Shown here piece after piece: positions 8,500 to 18,000 of a DNA stretch of 41,448 nucleotides. The notes beneath the pieces are model-generated. The model was not told the origin of the DNA. It saw only the letters and a program-made list of their open reading frames with translations, and searched no databases. This DNA is from Eubacteriales bacterium (GTDB taxonomy: Bacteria > Bacillota > Clostridia > Tissierellales > Dethiosulfatibacteraceae), in contig JAUYTY010000024.1 of assembly GCA_030694905.1 (NCBI GenBank), positions 1 to 41,448 of the forward strand, in the 5' to 3' direction. The stretch's first letter is position 1. Every line of letters starts with the position of its first letter. A program made the translations under genes and the position numbers.

Positions 8500-8534
8500 A
8501 AACGCTTATGCATTTTTGCATAGGCGTTTTATTA
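8500..8534 (+). terminator. Terminator after the lipoprotein gene
   Basis: AACGC/GCGTT and TATGCA/TGCATA stems around a TTTT loop, then TTTTATT. Confidence 0.8.
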
Positions 8535-8573
8535 TATTGAGTGTTTCTTTAACCTGTTATATAATCAGTTTAT

Positions 8574-8702
8574 AAGATGACTAACAGTGCTAAGACTCCC
8601 ACTTCTATAAAGTGGGAGACAAGCACTGTATAGTCCCTGGATAACGGTTTCTAAGGTTCAGATGGCGTTTCAAACACCACCTGAGCCAAGAACCCTGTTG
8701 AT
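8574..8702 (+). mobile_element. 129-bp palindromic element, copy A (divergent)
   Basis: This copy is preceded by TTTAT (8569-8573) and ends ...CCTGTTGAT. It has the same two hairpins as the other copies but the most changes: AAGATGAC instead of CCGATGAC at the left end, an extra A in the first hairpin, a missing base at ...GAGCCAAG, and several unpaired substitutions in the second stem. This points to an older insertion. It carries no ORF. Its right end lies 24 bp before the start codon of the SLC13 transporter, so it occupies that gene's upstream region. Confidence 0.85.
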
Positions 8703-8726
8703 AGAAGCATTGGGAGTGTGTTTGTT

Positions 8727-10517
8727 ATGACGATGGAAATTGGACTGACCTATGGTATTTTGGCAATAGCGATTGTGCTGTTTGTAACAGAGAAGTTGAG
8801 GACTGATTTGGTTGCTGTACTTATTATGCTCTTGTTGCCATGGGCAGGCATAATAACTGTAAATGAAGCATTCTCAGGGTTTGCCAGCAATGCGGTCATA
8901 TCCGTGATGGCTGTGATGATAATAGGTTATGGCATTGAGAAATCGGGTGTTATGAAATCTATTTCTAAAGGAATCATCAACATTGCTGGGCATAATGAAA
9001 AAAAGATACTTGTTTTCATAACCTCAACAGTGGGATTAGTATCGGCGTTCATGCAAAACATCGGCGCTGCGGCTTTGTTTTTACCCGCTATCAGAAGAAT
9101 CTCAAAAAGAACCGGAATCAATGCTTCAAAACTGATTATGCCCATGGGATTTGCAGCAATATTGGGAGGCACTTTAACGATGGTAGCATCAGGTCCGCTG
9201 ATTGTTCTCAATGATCTCATTGGTCAAGCGGATTTGGAGAGATTCAATCTTTTCAGCGTAACACCTATTGGAGCGGCATTGTTATTTGCAGGTATCCTAT
9301 GTTTTTATTTGTTTGGAAATGCGCTGCTTCCAAATCCCAAGCAAGAAGATAAACGTAATCACCAATCTTTTTTAAGAGAAACATTCAGTTTGCCGGATAA
9401 CGTTTATGAAGTCAGTGTTTTAAAGGCTAGCACACTTTCTGGAAAGTCGATTGAAGAGATTGATTTTTGGAATAAATACAATCTTCATATACTGGCACTT
9501 AACGAAACGGGCAGCACGGTATATGCCCCCTGGAGAAAAACACGATTTCAAGCTGGTCAGATACTGGCGATACTTGGACTGGAGGAAAGCGTCCATAATT
9601 TTGCCCAGGATTTTAATCTGCATGTGAAGGACGATGTGGATGTTTTCATAGATATCAAGAACGAAGAGTACGCTGGATTTGCGGAAATAATAGTACCCCC
9701 AAAATCAGAATACAAAGGTAAAAGTTTATGTGATATCGCTTTTCGAAAAAATTTAAACATAGAACCCATCACATTCATCAATAGAGAAGGTGAAAGAGTA
9801 GATTTTTTCCAGGAACCGCTGGAACCCGGTCAAGAATTGATAGTATTTGGCAGATGGGAAGATATCAAAAAAATAAAAGGCTCGCGGGACCTGGTTGTGG
9901 TGACTGATATCATCCCTAAAGAGGTTGAATCCAATGTTGATAAAAGCAAACAGGCTGTTTTTTCCTTGATTTTTTCACTTGTTCTTGTATTGATAGGTGT
10001 CAGACTATCCTTGAGCTTTTTTACCGGGGCGTTTTTGATGGTTCTACTGGGTGTTATACCTAAGGATGAGTTTTATCAGGCTATTGACTGGAAAACCGTA
10101 TTTTTGCTTGCTGGCCTTATTCCTCTTGGCATTGCCTTTGATAAAAGTGGTGCCGCCAGGCTGACAGCTGGTCAAATACTGCTAGTGATTGACCAATGGA
10201 GCACAATACCCGTGTTGTTTATCATCGGATTATTGGCAACTTTGTTTTCGCTATTCATGTCAAACGTTGCGGCTACTGTACTTTTGGTGCCATTGGTTAT
10301 CATAATGGGGGACAATTTGAACATTGATCCAAGAGCGCTGGCTCTACTGGTAGCTATATGTGCCTCAAACTCATTTATATTGCCGACGCATCAGGTTAAT
10401 GCCTTTTTGATGAATGCGGGAGGCTATAAGAATGCCGATTTTTTCAAAGCCGGAGGGGTCATGTCTATTTTATTTTTGGTTGTTGCGGTATTTATGATAT
10501 ACTTTATTTACATATAA
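8727..10517 (+). CDS. SLC13/DASS-type permease with two RCK_C domains
   Basis: The 596-residue membrane protein has two hydrophobic halves (about residues 1-200 and 410-596) separated by a cytoplasmic region with two TrkA-C/RCK_C domains (about 225-300 and 315-395; each ends in a GQ-L-A/V-G strand such as FQAGQILAILG and LEPGQELIVFG). Both halves carry the SNxA-type clamshell signature: SAFMQNIGAAALFLP and LFMSNVAATVLLVP. This architecture is typical of sulfate/divalent anion permeases. Clustering with persulfide and thiosulfate genes suggests a sulfur oxyanion as substrate, which is inference. I chose the ATG at 8727, 10 bp after GGGAG; GTG 8718 and ATG 8733 are alternatives. Confidence 0.85.
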   Translation: MTMEIGLTYGILAIAIVLFVTEKLRTDLVAVLIMLLLPWAGIITVNEAFSGFASNAVISVMAVMIIGYGIEKSGVMKSISKGIINIAGHNEKKILVFITSTVGLVSAFMQNIGAAALFLPAIRRISKRTGINASKLIMPMGFAAILGGTLTMVASGPLIVLNDLIGQADLERFNLFSVTPIGAALLFAGILCFYLFGNALLPNPKQEDKRNHQSFLRETFSLPDNVYEVSVLKASTLSGKSIEEIDFWNKYNLHILALNETGSTVYAPWRKTRFQAGQILAILGLEESVHNFAQDFNLHVKDDVDVFIDIKNEEYAGFAEIIVPPKSEYKGKSLCDIAFRKNLNIEPITFINREGERVDFFQEPLEPGQELIVFGRWEDIKKIKGSRDLVVVTDIIPKEVESNVDKSKQAVFSLIFSLVLVLIGVRLSLSFFTGAFLMVLLGVIPKDEFYQAIDWKTVFLLAGLIPLGIAFDKSGAARLTAGQILLVIDQWSTIPVLFIIGLLATLFSLFMSNVAATVLLVPLVIIMGDNLNIDPRALALLVAICASNSFILPTHQVNAFLMNAGGYKNADFFKAGGVMSILFLVVAVFMIYFIYI

Positions 10518-10536
10518 AAAAGGGGAGGATATTAAC

Positions 10537-11898
10537 ATGATTTTAAAGCATTATTTTGTCGAAAAGATTGCGCATAGCTCCTACATGCTGATGGGTGAAA
10601 AGATTTGCGCTGTGGTGGATCCCAGCAGAGACATTGATGTGTATCTGGAAGAGGCGAAAAAGAGAGGGCTCAGAATAACGCATATCCTGGAAACACATCT
10701 CCATGCTGATTTTGTCTCAGGCCATATGGAATTATCTAAAAAAACAGGCGCGAAAATCTACATGCCAAAATCAGCTGAAGCTGTTTTTACACATGCAAGT
10801 GTTGAAGAAGGGGATGAGTTCTATATTGAGGATATGAAAATCAATGTGATAGAAACCCCAGGTCATACACCGGAGCATGTCAGCTACGTGGTGACTGATA
10901 CCGGAAGAGGCGCTGATCCCATTGGCGTGTTTGTTGGAGATACACTCTTTGTCGGAGATGTCGGCAGGCCGGACTTGTTTCCTAATCGTGCCGATGAGTT
11001 GGCTAGAAAGCTGTACGACAGCCTATTCAACAAATTGATGAGCCTACCTGACTTTTGTGAGGTATATCCCGCTCATGGCGCTGGATCACTCTGCGGGAAA
11101 TCAATGGGCGCAAAATACATGACAACTATCGGATATGAGAGGAAGTACAACCCTGTACTTCAAGTGAAAGACATCAATCTTTTCATTAAATCTTTGACGG
11201 AAAACATGCCCGGTGCACCGGATCATTTTTCCAGGAGCAGCAGGATCAATGCTTTAGGGCCAGCTTCTATCAGTGCATTGCCCCAGATGAAGATTCTGAA
11301 ACCGGAAGAGTTTCAAAAGGCAAGCCAAAGCGCGGATTCGATAATAGTCGATGTTCGAAGTTATCATGCATTTGGTGGATTGCATATTCCTAATTCATTT
11401 AATCTGGACAGCACAGGAAATTTGCCTACCTTTGCGGGTTGGGTGCTGCCACCTGAAAAAGACATTTTATTGGTCGCGGAAACGCTTGAGACCGCAAAGG
11501 AAGCTGTACTATGGATGCAACGTGTCGGTATGGACAACACAATCGGATTTTTAGAGGGTGGTTTGCATAGTTGGGCCGCTTTAGGGTTGCCGGTTAGCTA
11601 TGTCAAGCAAGTTAGCCCTGAAGAATATGAGGCAATAAAGAACGACGGTGATGTTTTAATGATTGATGGTAGAGATAAGTTGGCTTTTGATGAGGGACAT
11701 ATTGAGAATTCCATTAATATTCCTTCGCCTGATTTAAGAAAAAGATATATGGAATTAGACAGGGATAAAAAAATAGTCATTATATGTAATTCAGGAGTCA
11801 GATCAAGCCTTGGAATCAGCATATTAAAACAGAAAGGATTCAAGGAAGTAATGAATCTATCAGGTGGTATGCAGGGCTATCAGGCGTATTTAGGTTAA
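10537..11898 (+). CDS. Persulfide dioxygenase-like metallo-beta-lactamase with two rhodanese domains
   Basis: The 453-residue protein has an ETHE1/CstB-like MBL domain (residues 1-250) with ETHLHADFVSGH (H54, H56, D58, H63), ETPGHTPEH (H110) and YPAHG (H180). ETHE1-type iron persulfide dioxygenases share this layout. Two rhodanese domains follow. The first (about 255-355) has no cysteine at the active loop (LLVAETLET), so it is degenerate; the second (about 360-453) has the loop CNSGVRS with C417 as the sulfur carrier. The expected role is oxidation of low-molecular-weight persulfides and sulfur transfer. AGGGGAGG precedes the ATG. Gaps of 19 and 12 bp to its neighbours indicate one sulfur operon. 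Confidence 0.88.
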   Translation: MILKHYFVEKIAHSSYMLMGEKICAVVDPSRDIDVYLEEAKKRGLRITHILETHLHADFVSGHMELSKKTGAKIYMPKSAEAVFTHASVEEGDEFYIEDMKINVIETPGHTPEHVSYVVTDTGRGADPIGVFVGDTLFVGDVGRPDLFPNRADELARKLYDSLFNKLMSLPDFCEVYPAHGAGSLCGKSMGAKYMTTIGYERKYNPVLQVKDINLFIKSLTENMPGAPDHFSRSSRINALGPASISALPQMKILKPEEFQKASQSADSIIVDVRSYHAFGGLHIPNSFNLDSTGNLPTFAGWVLPPEKDILLVAETLETAKEAVLWMQRVGMDNTIGFLEGGLHSWAALGLPVSYVKQVSPEEYEAIKNDGDVLMIDGRDKLAFDEGHIENSINIPSPDLRKRYMELDRDKKIVIICNSGVRSSLGISILKQKGFKEVMNLSGGMQGYQAYLG

Positions 11899-11910
11899 AG
11901 GGAGGTTCAT

Positions 11911-12423
11911 ATGAGAGTTTTTTCAATGGTACAATGGTCTCCATATGTTGTCGGTATATTAATTGGGGCGTTAAACTTGGTTGCCATGCTTCTTTCAGAT
12001 AAGGTTTTAGGTGCTTCGACAAGCTACGCGAAGGCCAGTGGTATGGTTAGAAATATTTTGGACAAGGAATATGTCAAGAAAAACGAGTTCTATTTGCAGA
12101 ATGCAATTAATATTGACTGGGGATTTATGCTGGTGGTGGGCATCATCATAGGGGCATTCATATCAGCAGGATTGTCGAATGATTTTAATCTGGTTCTAGT
12201 ACCACCTATGTGGGCAAATGAGATATCAAATAGTTTTTTTGTCAGATTTATCATTGCTGTTTTTGGTGGAATTGTATTGGGAATCGGCTCAAGATGGGCA
12301 GGCGGATGCACCAGCGGACATGGTATCAGTGGAACCAGTCAGTTGTCCATTCTCAGTTGGGTAGCTTCGATTTTCTTCTTCATAGGCGGCATTATAACGG
12401 CTTTTCTGATTTATGGATTATAG
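11911..12423 (+). CDS. YeeE/YedE-family membrane protein, first half
   Basis: The 170-residue protein has about five hydrophobic segments and the family signature GSRWAGGCTSGHGISG (about residues 130-145), with the conserved cysteine known from TsuA/YeeE thiosulfate channels to relay sulfur. The family also includes selenium-linked YedE. Full-length YeeE proteins are about 350 residues with two such halves; here they are separate genes (this one and the next), as in PmpA/PmpB-like pairs. GGGAGG lies 5 bp before the ATG. Directly downstream of the persulfide dioxygenase, it probably imports thiosulfate or another sulfane-sulfur compound; substrate is inferred. Confidence 0.88.
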   Translation: MRVFSMVQWSPYVVGILIGALNLVAMLLSDKVLGASTSYAKASGMVRNILDKEYVKKNEFYLQNAINIDWGFMLVVGIIIGAFISAGLSNDFNLVLVPPMWANEISNSFFVRFIIAVFGGIVLGIGSRWAGGCTSGHGISGTSQLSILSWVASIFFFIGGIITAFLIYGL

Positions 12424-12438
12424 GAGGTGAATTGATAG

Positions 12439-12996
12439 ATGACTAAATTACATGAAAACAAAAATATGCAATTGCTTTTTGGATTGTTGATGGGTATTGT
12501 CTTTGGATTTCTTCTACATAAAGGTGGCGTTTCCAAATATGATATTATTCTGGCTCAATTGAGATTGACAGATTTCACCGTACTTAAGATCATGCTTTCT
12601 GCGGTTATCATAACGATGCTGGGGATCAGTTACCTATATCCAAAGGGTAGGGTCAAGCTTCAGGTCAAGCCTGGATCCATCAAAAATTCGATCGTTGGTG
12701 GTCTTATCTTTGGCGTCGGATTTGCCACTTTGGGTTATTGCCCCGGGACCATAGCGGCAGCGGTTGGAAATGGCTATCTTGATGGTTTGATTGGCGGCAT
12801 GATAGGTATTATTATTGGGTCAGGCATTTACGCTTCTTTTTATAGCGACTTGAAAAAGAAAAAACTGATTACAGAAGACAGATTTAGCGGGCGGTCATTG
12901 TTTGATTCTTTCAAAGGACATCCGTTCAGATACACATTACCTTTTTCAGCTATTCTTGTTTTAGTAATGATAGTAGCTGAGATTGCAGGGCTCTAG
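12439..12996 (+). CDS. YeeE/YedE-family membrane protein, second half
   Basis: The 185-residue partner of the previous gene has the second cysteine signature FATLGYCPGTIAAAVGNG (about residues 94-111), a GGMIGIIIGSGIYA helix and about five hydrophobic segments. It starts 15 bp after the first half, with TAGGAGGTGAA as ribosome site. The pair together should form one YeeE-like channel with two cysteine-containing hairpins. The last segments (RYTLPFSAILVLVMIVAEIA) are typical for the family. Thiosulfate or related sulfur transport is the most likely function given the context. Confidence 0.88.
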   Translation: MTKLHENKNMQLLFGLLMGIVFGFLLHKGGVSKYDIILAQLRLTDFTVLKIMLSAVIITMLGISYLYPKGRVKLQVKPGSIKNSIVGGLIFGVGFATLGYCPGTIAAAVGNGYLDGLIGGMIGIIIGSGIYASFYSDLKKKKLITEDRFSGRSLFDSFKGHPFRYTLPFSAILVLVMIVAEIAGL

Positions 12997-13004
12997 GAGG
13001 AATC

Positions 13005-13355
13005 ATGCTGGAATATCCACATGGATTGTTGCACAATTTATCTGTTATTATGGCTTTGGTAGCTATGGTCATCATGGTTTATGGTGTAATTGTCGCTGTT
13101 GTTAAACTCGTTTATTCAGAACTGCGAAGGAAAGAAAGATTCATATGCTATGATGACAGAGAGGAACTTAGGGTCAATCTGGGTTCGTATATATTGCTTG
13201 CCCTTGAAATATTGATTGTGGCGGATGTCATCGAGTCGATATCCAACAGAACATATGAGGATTTGATCATTTTGGCTGGAATCGTTGTTATCAGAACCAT
13301 GATGGGTTATTTTCTGGATAAGGAATTAGCTTCTCATATAAAGCATAAAAAATAG
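13005..13355 (+). CDS. DUF1622-family membrane protein
   Basis: The 116-residue protein has three hydrophobic segments; the C-terminal part YILLALEILIVADVIESI and LAGIVVIRTMMGYFLDKEL matches the DUF1622 family, small inner-membrane proteins of unknown function. The stop of the preceding gene overlaps the ribosome site (TAGGAGG) of this one, showing tight coupling. A terminator follows immediately, so it closes the sulfur operon. A supporting role in sulfur transport is suggested by position only. Confidence 0.8.
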   Translation: MLEYPHGLLHNLSVIMALVAMVIMVYGVIVAVVKLVYSELRRKERFICYDDREELRVNLGSYILLALEILIVADVIESISNRTYEDLIILAGIVVIRTMMGYFLDKELASHIKHKK

Positions 13356-13385
13356 AGTGCGGAATCTTCGCACTCTGGTTTTTTC
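13354..13385 (+). terminator. Terminator closing the sulfur operon
   Basis: AGAGTGCG and CGCACTCT form an 8-bp stem, followed by GG and a T6 run; the stem overlaps the stop codon of the DUF1622 gene by 2 bp. Confidence 0.85.
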
Positions 13386-13392
13386 TATAAGA

Positions 13393-13728
13393 TTACCACT
13401 TGCCTTTTCCCACGTGTCCGGCAATTTCCGCCTTACACATCTGCTTTAGCTGCCATGCCATATCTTGGGCTTTTTTGAATATGCCAACGCATGCCGGATC
13501 CAGATCCAATTCTTCTCCTTCGTCTGCCAATCCTTCAATTGCCATACAAAGATTAATGATATCCATGTGAATGTCGTTAGTTCTGTCAGAGTTTATAATT
13601 TTGTCTGCAGCTTCATCACTCAATACCTCAAACTTCTCTCTGGCAGCACCGCACTTGGGACATTTATCCCCTAATTTACTCTCTTCCGATACATATCCGC
13701 ACATTGAACATTTTAATAGTTTCTCCAT
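13393..13728 (-). CDS. Rubredoxin-like zinc/iron-ribbon protein with helical domain
   Basis: The 111-residue protein has an N-terminal CSMCGYV...CPKCGAAREKF metal-binding ribbon (two CxxC pairs, about residues 7-30) like the rubredoxin-like part of rubrerythrins, followed by about 75 residues of mostly helical sequence (INLCMAIEGLADEGEELD, FKKAQDMAWQLKQMCKAEIAG). It lacks the ExxH diiron helices of rubrerythrin, so it is not a full rubrerythrin. A role in redox or oxygen stress defence is possible but not shown. GGAGGTAAC precedes the ATG on the minus strand. It is convergent with the sulfur operon. Confidence 0.7.
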   Translation of the reverse strand: MEKLLKCSMCGYVSEESKLGDKCPKCGAAREKFEVLSDEAADKIINSDRTNDIHMDIINLCMAIEGLADEGEELDLDPACVGIFKKAQDMAWQLKQMCKAEIAGHVGKGKW

Positions 13729-13884
13729 ATATGTTACCTCCTTGGAATTTTATTTTATAGTGCATACATACATTTTAACATTTATCCATCAAAAAACAAT
13801 ATAATAAGTTCAAATTTATAATAAAACTAAAAATTTTGACGGTTTCAATCGTTTAAATCATCCAATTAATGTTGATTAAATTAA

Positions 13885-13913
13885 TTGAATTGCATGGGAT
13901 TATATGCTATTAT
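13885..13913 (+). promoter_or_regulatory. Promoter of the RND efflux operon
   Basis: TTGAAT, 17-bp spacer, TATTAT; predicted transcription start near 13920, at the first base of the palindromic operator. Confidence 0.6.
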
Positions 13914-13919
13914 TTAGGA

Positions 13920-13933
13920 ACCGACTGGTCGGT
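13920..13933 (+). promoter_or_regulatory. TetR-type operator palindrome
   Basis: ACCGAC-TG-GTCGGT is a perfect inverted repeat directly downstream of the -10 box, continued by CGGGT. The TetR gene in the same operon (18175) is the likely binder, giving autorepression. Confidence 0.65.
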
Positions 13934-13959
13934 CGGGTCTAAAATGACGGAGGTGTATT

Positions 13960-15072
13960 TTGAAAAAAAGACTTGGAACAGTATTATTGATGAGTTTGCT
14001 GGTTGTAGCTATTACAGCATGTTCAACCAATCAGACGGCAGAAGAACCGGAGCAGAGTTTTATTGCCGTTGAAATAGAAATTTTGCAGAGATCTCAGTTG
14101 TATATAGAGAATAACTTCACCGGTAGGGTTAACCCGGGCAACGATGCTTATGTGCTGCCTACTTTCATTGCGAAAGTGGAGGAGGTTTATGTGTCAGTAG
14201 GAGATCTGGTAAAAAAAGATGATGCTTTGTTTAAACTTGATAATAGCAACATACAAAACCAGGTGGATCAGGCAAACGCGGCTTATCAGGCTGCTTTGGC
14301 CAATCTTGCCATGACTACTGAGCAAATCAATGCCGCTAAAGATGCACTGATTAGAACAAAGTCTCTTTATGAAGCGGGTGTTGTCTCGAAAGCGCAATAC
14401 GATCAAGCTGAATTAGCGGCGTCGGAAAAACCACTGAACACGATTGCAAAAGGTGTAGAGCAGGCAAGGCTTGCCTATAGGCAAGCAGTTGATGCTCTTG
14501 ATAACACGTTGATCAAAGCCCCTATTGAAGGGACAGTGACCTCAGTAGATGTAAAAGAAGGTCAGATTGCTCTGAATTCGCAACCTGCTATAGTTATTAT
14601 GGATCTTGATCAAATGACTGTTAAGATAAACGTTACGGAGGGAATTGTCAACAATTTGTTTGTTGGGCAGTCCGTCGAGCTTAAGATTGATTCAGCAGAC
14701 ATTGAGATGAAAGCGGAGATCATCTCGATTGGCAATACTGTTGATCCGTTGACAAATCTTTTCAATGTGGAAATTTCACTCGAAAACAATGGATTCTTAA
14801 AAGCTGGGATGTTTGCCCAGGTCACAATCAATACCGATATCAGAGAAGACAGATTGTCAGTGCCTGGCAACGCGGTGCTGGAGAAAAGTGGCGTAAGCAT
14901 AGTCTATGTTGAAGTCGACGGAATTGCACATGAAAAAAATATCACAACAGGGCTCGATACAGGTCAAAGGGTTGAAATCATCTCTGGGTTGGAAGAGGGA
15001 CAGAGAATAATCATAAAAGGGCAGAACTACATCAGTGACGGAAGCATCGTTAAAGTCGTAAGGGGTGAATAA
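13960..15072 (+). CDS. RND efflux membrane-fusion lipoprotein (HlyD/AcrA family)
   Basis: The 370-residue protein starts with TTG after ACGGAGG. The N-terminus is a lipoprotein signal with lipobox ITAC (C21), so the adaptor is anchored on the outer side of the cytoplasmic membrane. The sequence then shows the adaptor order: beta-barrel/lipoyl half (NFTGRVNPGNDAYVLP, VYVSVGDLVKKDD), an alpha-hairpin (about residues 85-175), second lipoyl half (APIEGTVTSVDVKEGQIA), beta-barrel (VGQSVELKID) and a membrane-proximal domain ending GLEEGQRIIIKGQNYI. It is the first gene of the efflux operon, 2 bp from the pump gene. Confidence 0.9.
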   Translation: MKKRLGTVLLMSLLVVAITACSTNQTAEEPEQSFIAVEIEILQRSQLYIENNFTGRVNPGNDAYVLPTFIAKVEEVYVSVGDLVKKDDALFKLDNSNIQNQVDQANAAYQAALANLAMTTEQINAAKDALIRTKSLYEAGVVSKAQYDQAELAASEKPLNTIAKGVEQARLAYRQAVDALDNTLIKAPIEGTVTSVDVKEGQIALNSQPAIVIMDLDQMTVKINVTEGIVNNLFVGQSVELKIDSADIEMKAEIISIGNTVDPLTNLFNVEISLENNGFLKAGMFAQVTINTDIREDRLSVPGNAVLEKSGVSIVYVEVDGIAHEKNITTGLDTGQRVEIISGLEEGQRIIIKGQNYISDGSIVKVVRGE

Positions 15073-15074
15073 AC

Positions 15075-18000
15075 ATGTTGTCAAGATTTTCAGTCAAAAG
15101 ACCTGTCACGATCGTTATGATGGTACTGATAGTTGTATTGATCGGATCAGTCTCACTTTCTAAATTACCCATTGATCTGCTGCCTTCCATTGAGTATCCT
15201 GTTGCTGTCGTATCCACATCATATTCCGGTGTAGGCCCTGAAGAAATCGAGACTCTTGTTACCCGACCATTGGAAGATGTGCTGACAACAGTCGAGAACA
15301 TTGATTCCATAAGATCAATTTCATCAGAAGGAAACTCTTTGATTATTCTTCAATTCAACTTTGGCACTGATATGGAGTTTGCAGCACTCGAAATGCGTGA
15401 AAAGATAGATCTGGTGAAAGGGTTTCTACCTGAAGACGCCAGAAATCCAACTGTATTCAAATTTGATCCCAACGCGATTCCTATTATGTATCTGACAATT
15501 GAGAGCCAAGGGGATCTGTTCACCACACAAAACCTGGCAGAAGATATCGTTAAAACCAGGCTTGAACGGATTCAAGGGGTTGCCTCAGTTGAAGTAAGCG
15601 GCGGGTACACTAAAGAGGTCCAAGTTAGATTGATTGACAGTAAAGTCAAGGGATATGGATTGACTGGTGAATATATTTCGCAAATTTTAAAAGCAGAAAA
15701 TCTCAACCTGCCAGGGGGAGAGGTATATAAGGGCAACAACACACTAACTGTGAGAACTATCGGGGAATTTCAGAATGTTGAGGAACTCAGCAATGCAAAT
15801 ATTCCCCTGCCAAGAGGGGGTACGGTAAGACTTAAGGATTTATCCAGCGTTGAGCTAGTCAATACTGAGAGAAAAAGTATCGCCAAATACAATGGAGAAG
15901 ACACACTCGAACTGACCATAATGAAGCAATCAGGCGTCAATACAGTTGGTGTCAGTCAACAGATAAAACAACAAATAACCACGCTTGAAGCAGAGTATCC
16001 CAACATTGACATTAAAGTGGTCTTTGATCAGGCTTCATTTATCAATCTGGCAATATTTCAGATGATAAGGAGTGCTTTATTTGGCGGAGCGCTTGCTATT
16101 GTAGTGCTTTTGTTATTTTTGAGAAACATCCGATCAACGGTCATCATAGCGATTGCCATACCGACATCTGTCATTGCAACATTTATATTGATGTATTTTG
16201 TGAATGTCACCATGAATATCATGACTCTGGGAGGTTTGGCTCTGGGCGTGGGGATGCTGGTAGACAATTCTATTGTTGTCCTTGAAAATATATTTAGGCA
16301 CAGAAATGAGGGCTTTGACAAGGAAGAAGCCTCGGTTCTCGGTGCCAATGAGGTATCCACAGCAGTTTCCGCATCAACGTTGACTACAATTGCGGTTTTT
16401 TTACCCATCGTCTTTGTTCAGGGTATCACATCAACCATTTTCAAGGAATTAGCCATGACCATTACTTTTGCATTGATAAGTTCACTGGTGATTGCGCTTA
16501 CATTGATACCAATGATGGCTTCTAAGCTTTTAACAATGAAGAATATAAAATTGGATTCTGGAAAAGATGAAGAGCTTCGCAATGAGAAAGGATTTATGAA
16601 TCAAGTTAAAAAGCACTATAGAAAAACGCTTGACGTCAGTCTTAATCATAGGTTTTTTGTGTTTATGGTGAGTATTGTCATTTTTGTAGGCAGTTTAAGT
16701 ACATTACTGACAATAGGCTCATCGTTTTTCCCAGCTACCGATGAGGGACAGCTGGATATCAGCATCAGATTGCCAATTGGAGCTGAACTAAAGGAAACCG
16801 AGATGATAGCCACCGATGTGGAAAGCATACTTTATCAGATTCCTGAAGTTGAATACCTTTTCACCAGCATTGGAACAGGCGGAGGATTTGGGGGTATGAC
16901 AGGAAGCTCCAGCAATAGAGCAAGTGTATCGGTTACTCTCGTCGGTTTATCTGACAGAGATAGAAATACAATGGAAGTTGCTGATGAAGTCAGAAATCTG
17001 ACAAAGGAAATCCCAGGCGCTGAGATTGGCGTAACCTCCTCATCAAGAATGATGGCCGTTGGATTTGGAGGGGGAGGCATCAGCATTGGTATCAGAGGCG
17101 ATGATATCTCCATACTAGAGCAGATAAGTTTAGATATAAGGGATATTATGGAAAAAGTAGAGGGTACTAGAGAAATCTCCGTTTCGCTGGAAGAAGGTAT
17201 ACCCGAGATACAGGTTAAAGTAGATAAGGATAGGGCATCGCAATATGGATTGAACTCGTTTACAATTGCAAATACAGTCAGAAACACCCTATCAGGCAAC
17301 ATAGCAACAAGACTGAAAATGGAAGGGGAAGAAATCAACGTGGTGATAGTGGGAGATGAAGTGTACTCCCAAAGCATTTCAAGTCTTGAAATGCTGCCAT
17401 TGACTACGCCAATGGGTAGCACTGTACCTCTTTCCCAGGTAGCTGAAGTGTTTATGGCCAGAGGTCCTATCAGCATTCAACGGGAGGATCAAGCCAGGGT
17501 GGTTTCTGTCAGCGCAGAGACATACGGCAGAGATGTTCAGAGTGTGATGGATGATATAATCACAGCTCTCGATGATTACAGCATACCTCAAGGGTATATG
17601 CTTTCATTCGGTGGCGAGACACAGTTGATTGAGGATGCCTATAATGACCTGACCATGGTGCTTATATTGGCGATTATACTTGTCTATATGATTTTAGCGG
17701 CTCAGTTTGAGTCTTTGATACAGCCATTGTCGATAATGTTCACCGTTCCACTGGCATTATCCGGTGGATTTCTAGGGTTGTTTGTAACAGGGGTTGATTT
17801 GAGCGTACCGGCTATCATCGGCTTCATTGTGTTGGTTGGAATTGTGGTAAATAATGCTATAGTCCTGGTAGACTATATCAACACAAGAAGAAAAGCGGGT
17901 GAGGACAGGAGAGAGGCGATATTGAACGCAGGTCCAATAAGATTAAGACCTATTCTTATGACTGCTATGACCACCATACTGGGTCTATTGCCTCTGTCAT

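Noticed and set aside
8574-8702. Element copies as riboswitches of the downstream genes
   Set aside because: The same 129-bp unit appears before, between and after unrelated genes, nested in itself, and with insertion-site signatures; mobility explains it better.
16835-17476. 213-codon minus-strand frame inside the RND pump gene
   Set aside because: It is a shadow of a well-supported pump gene; the low-complexity translation has no domain or ribosome site.
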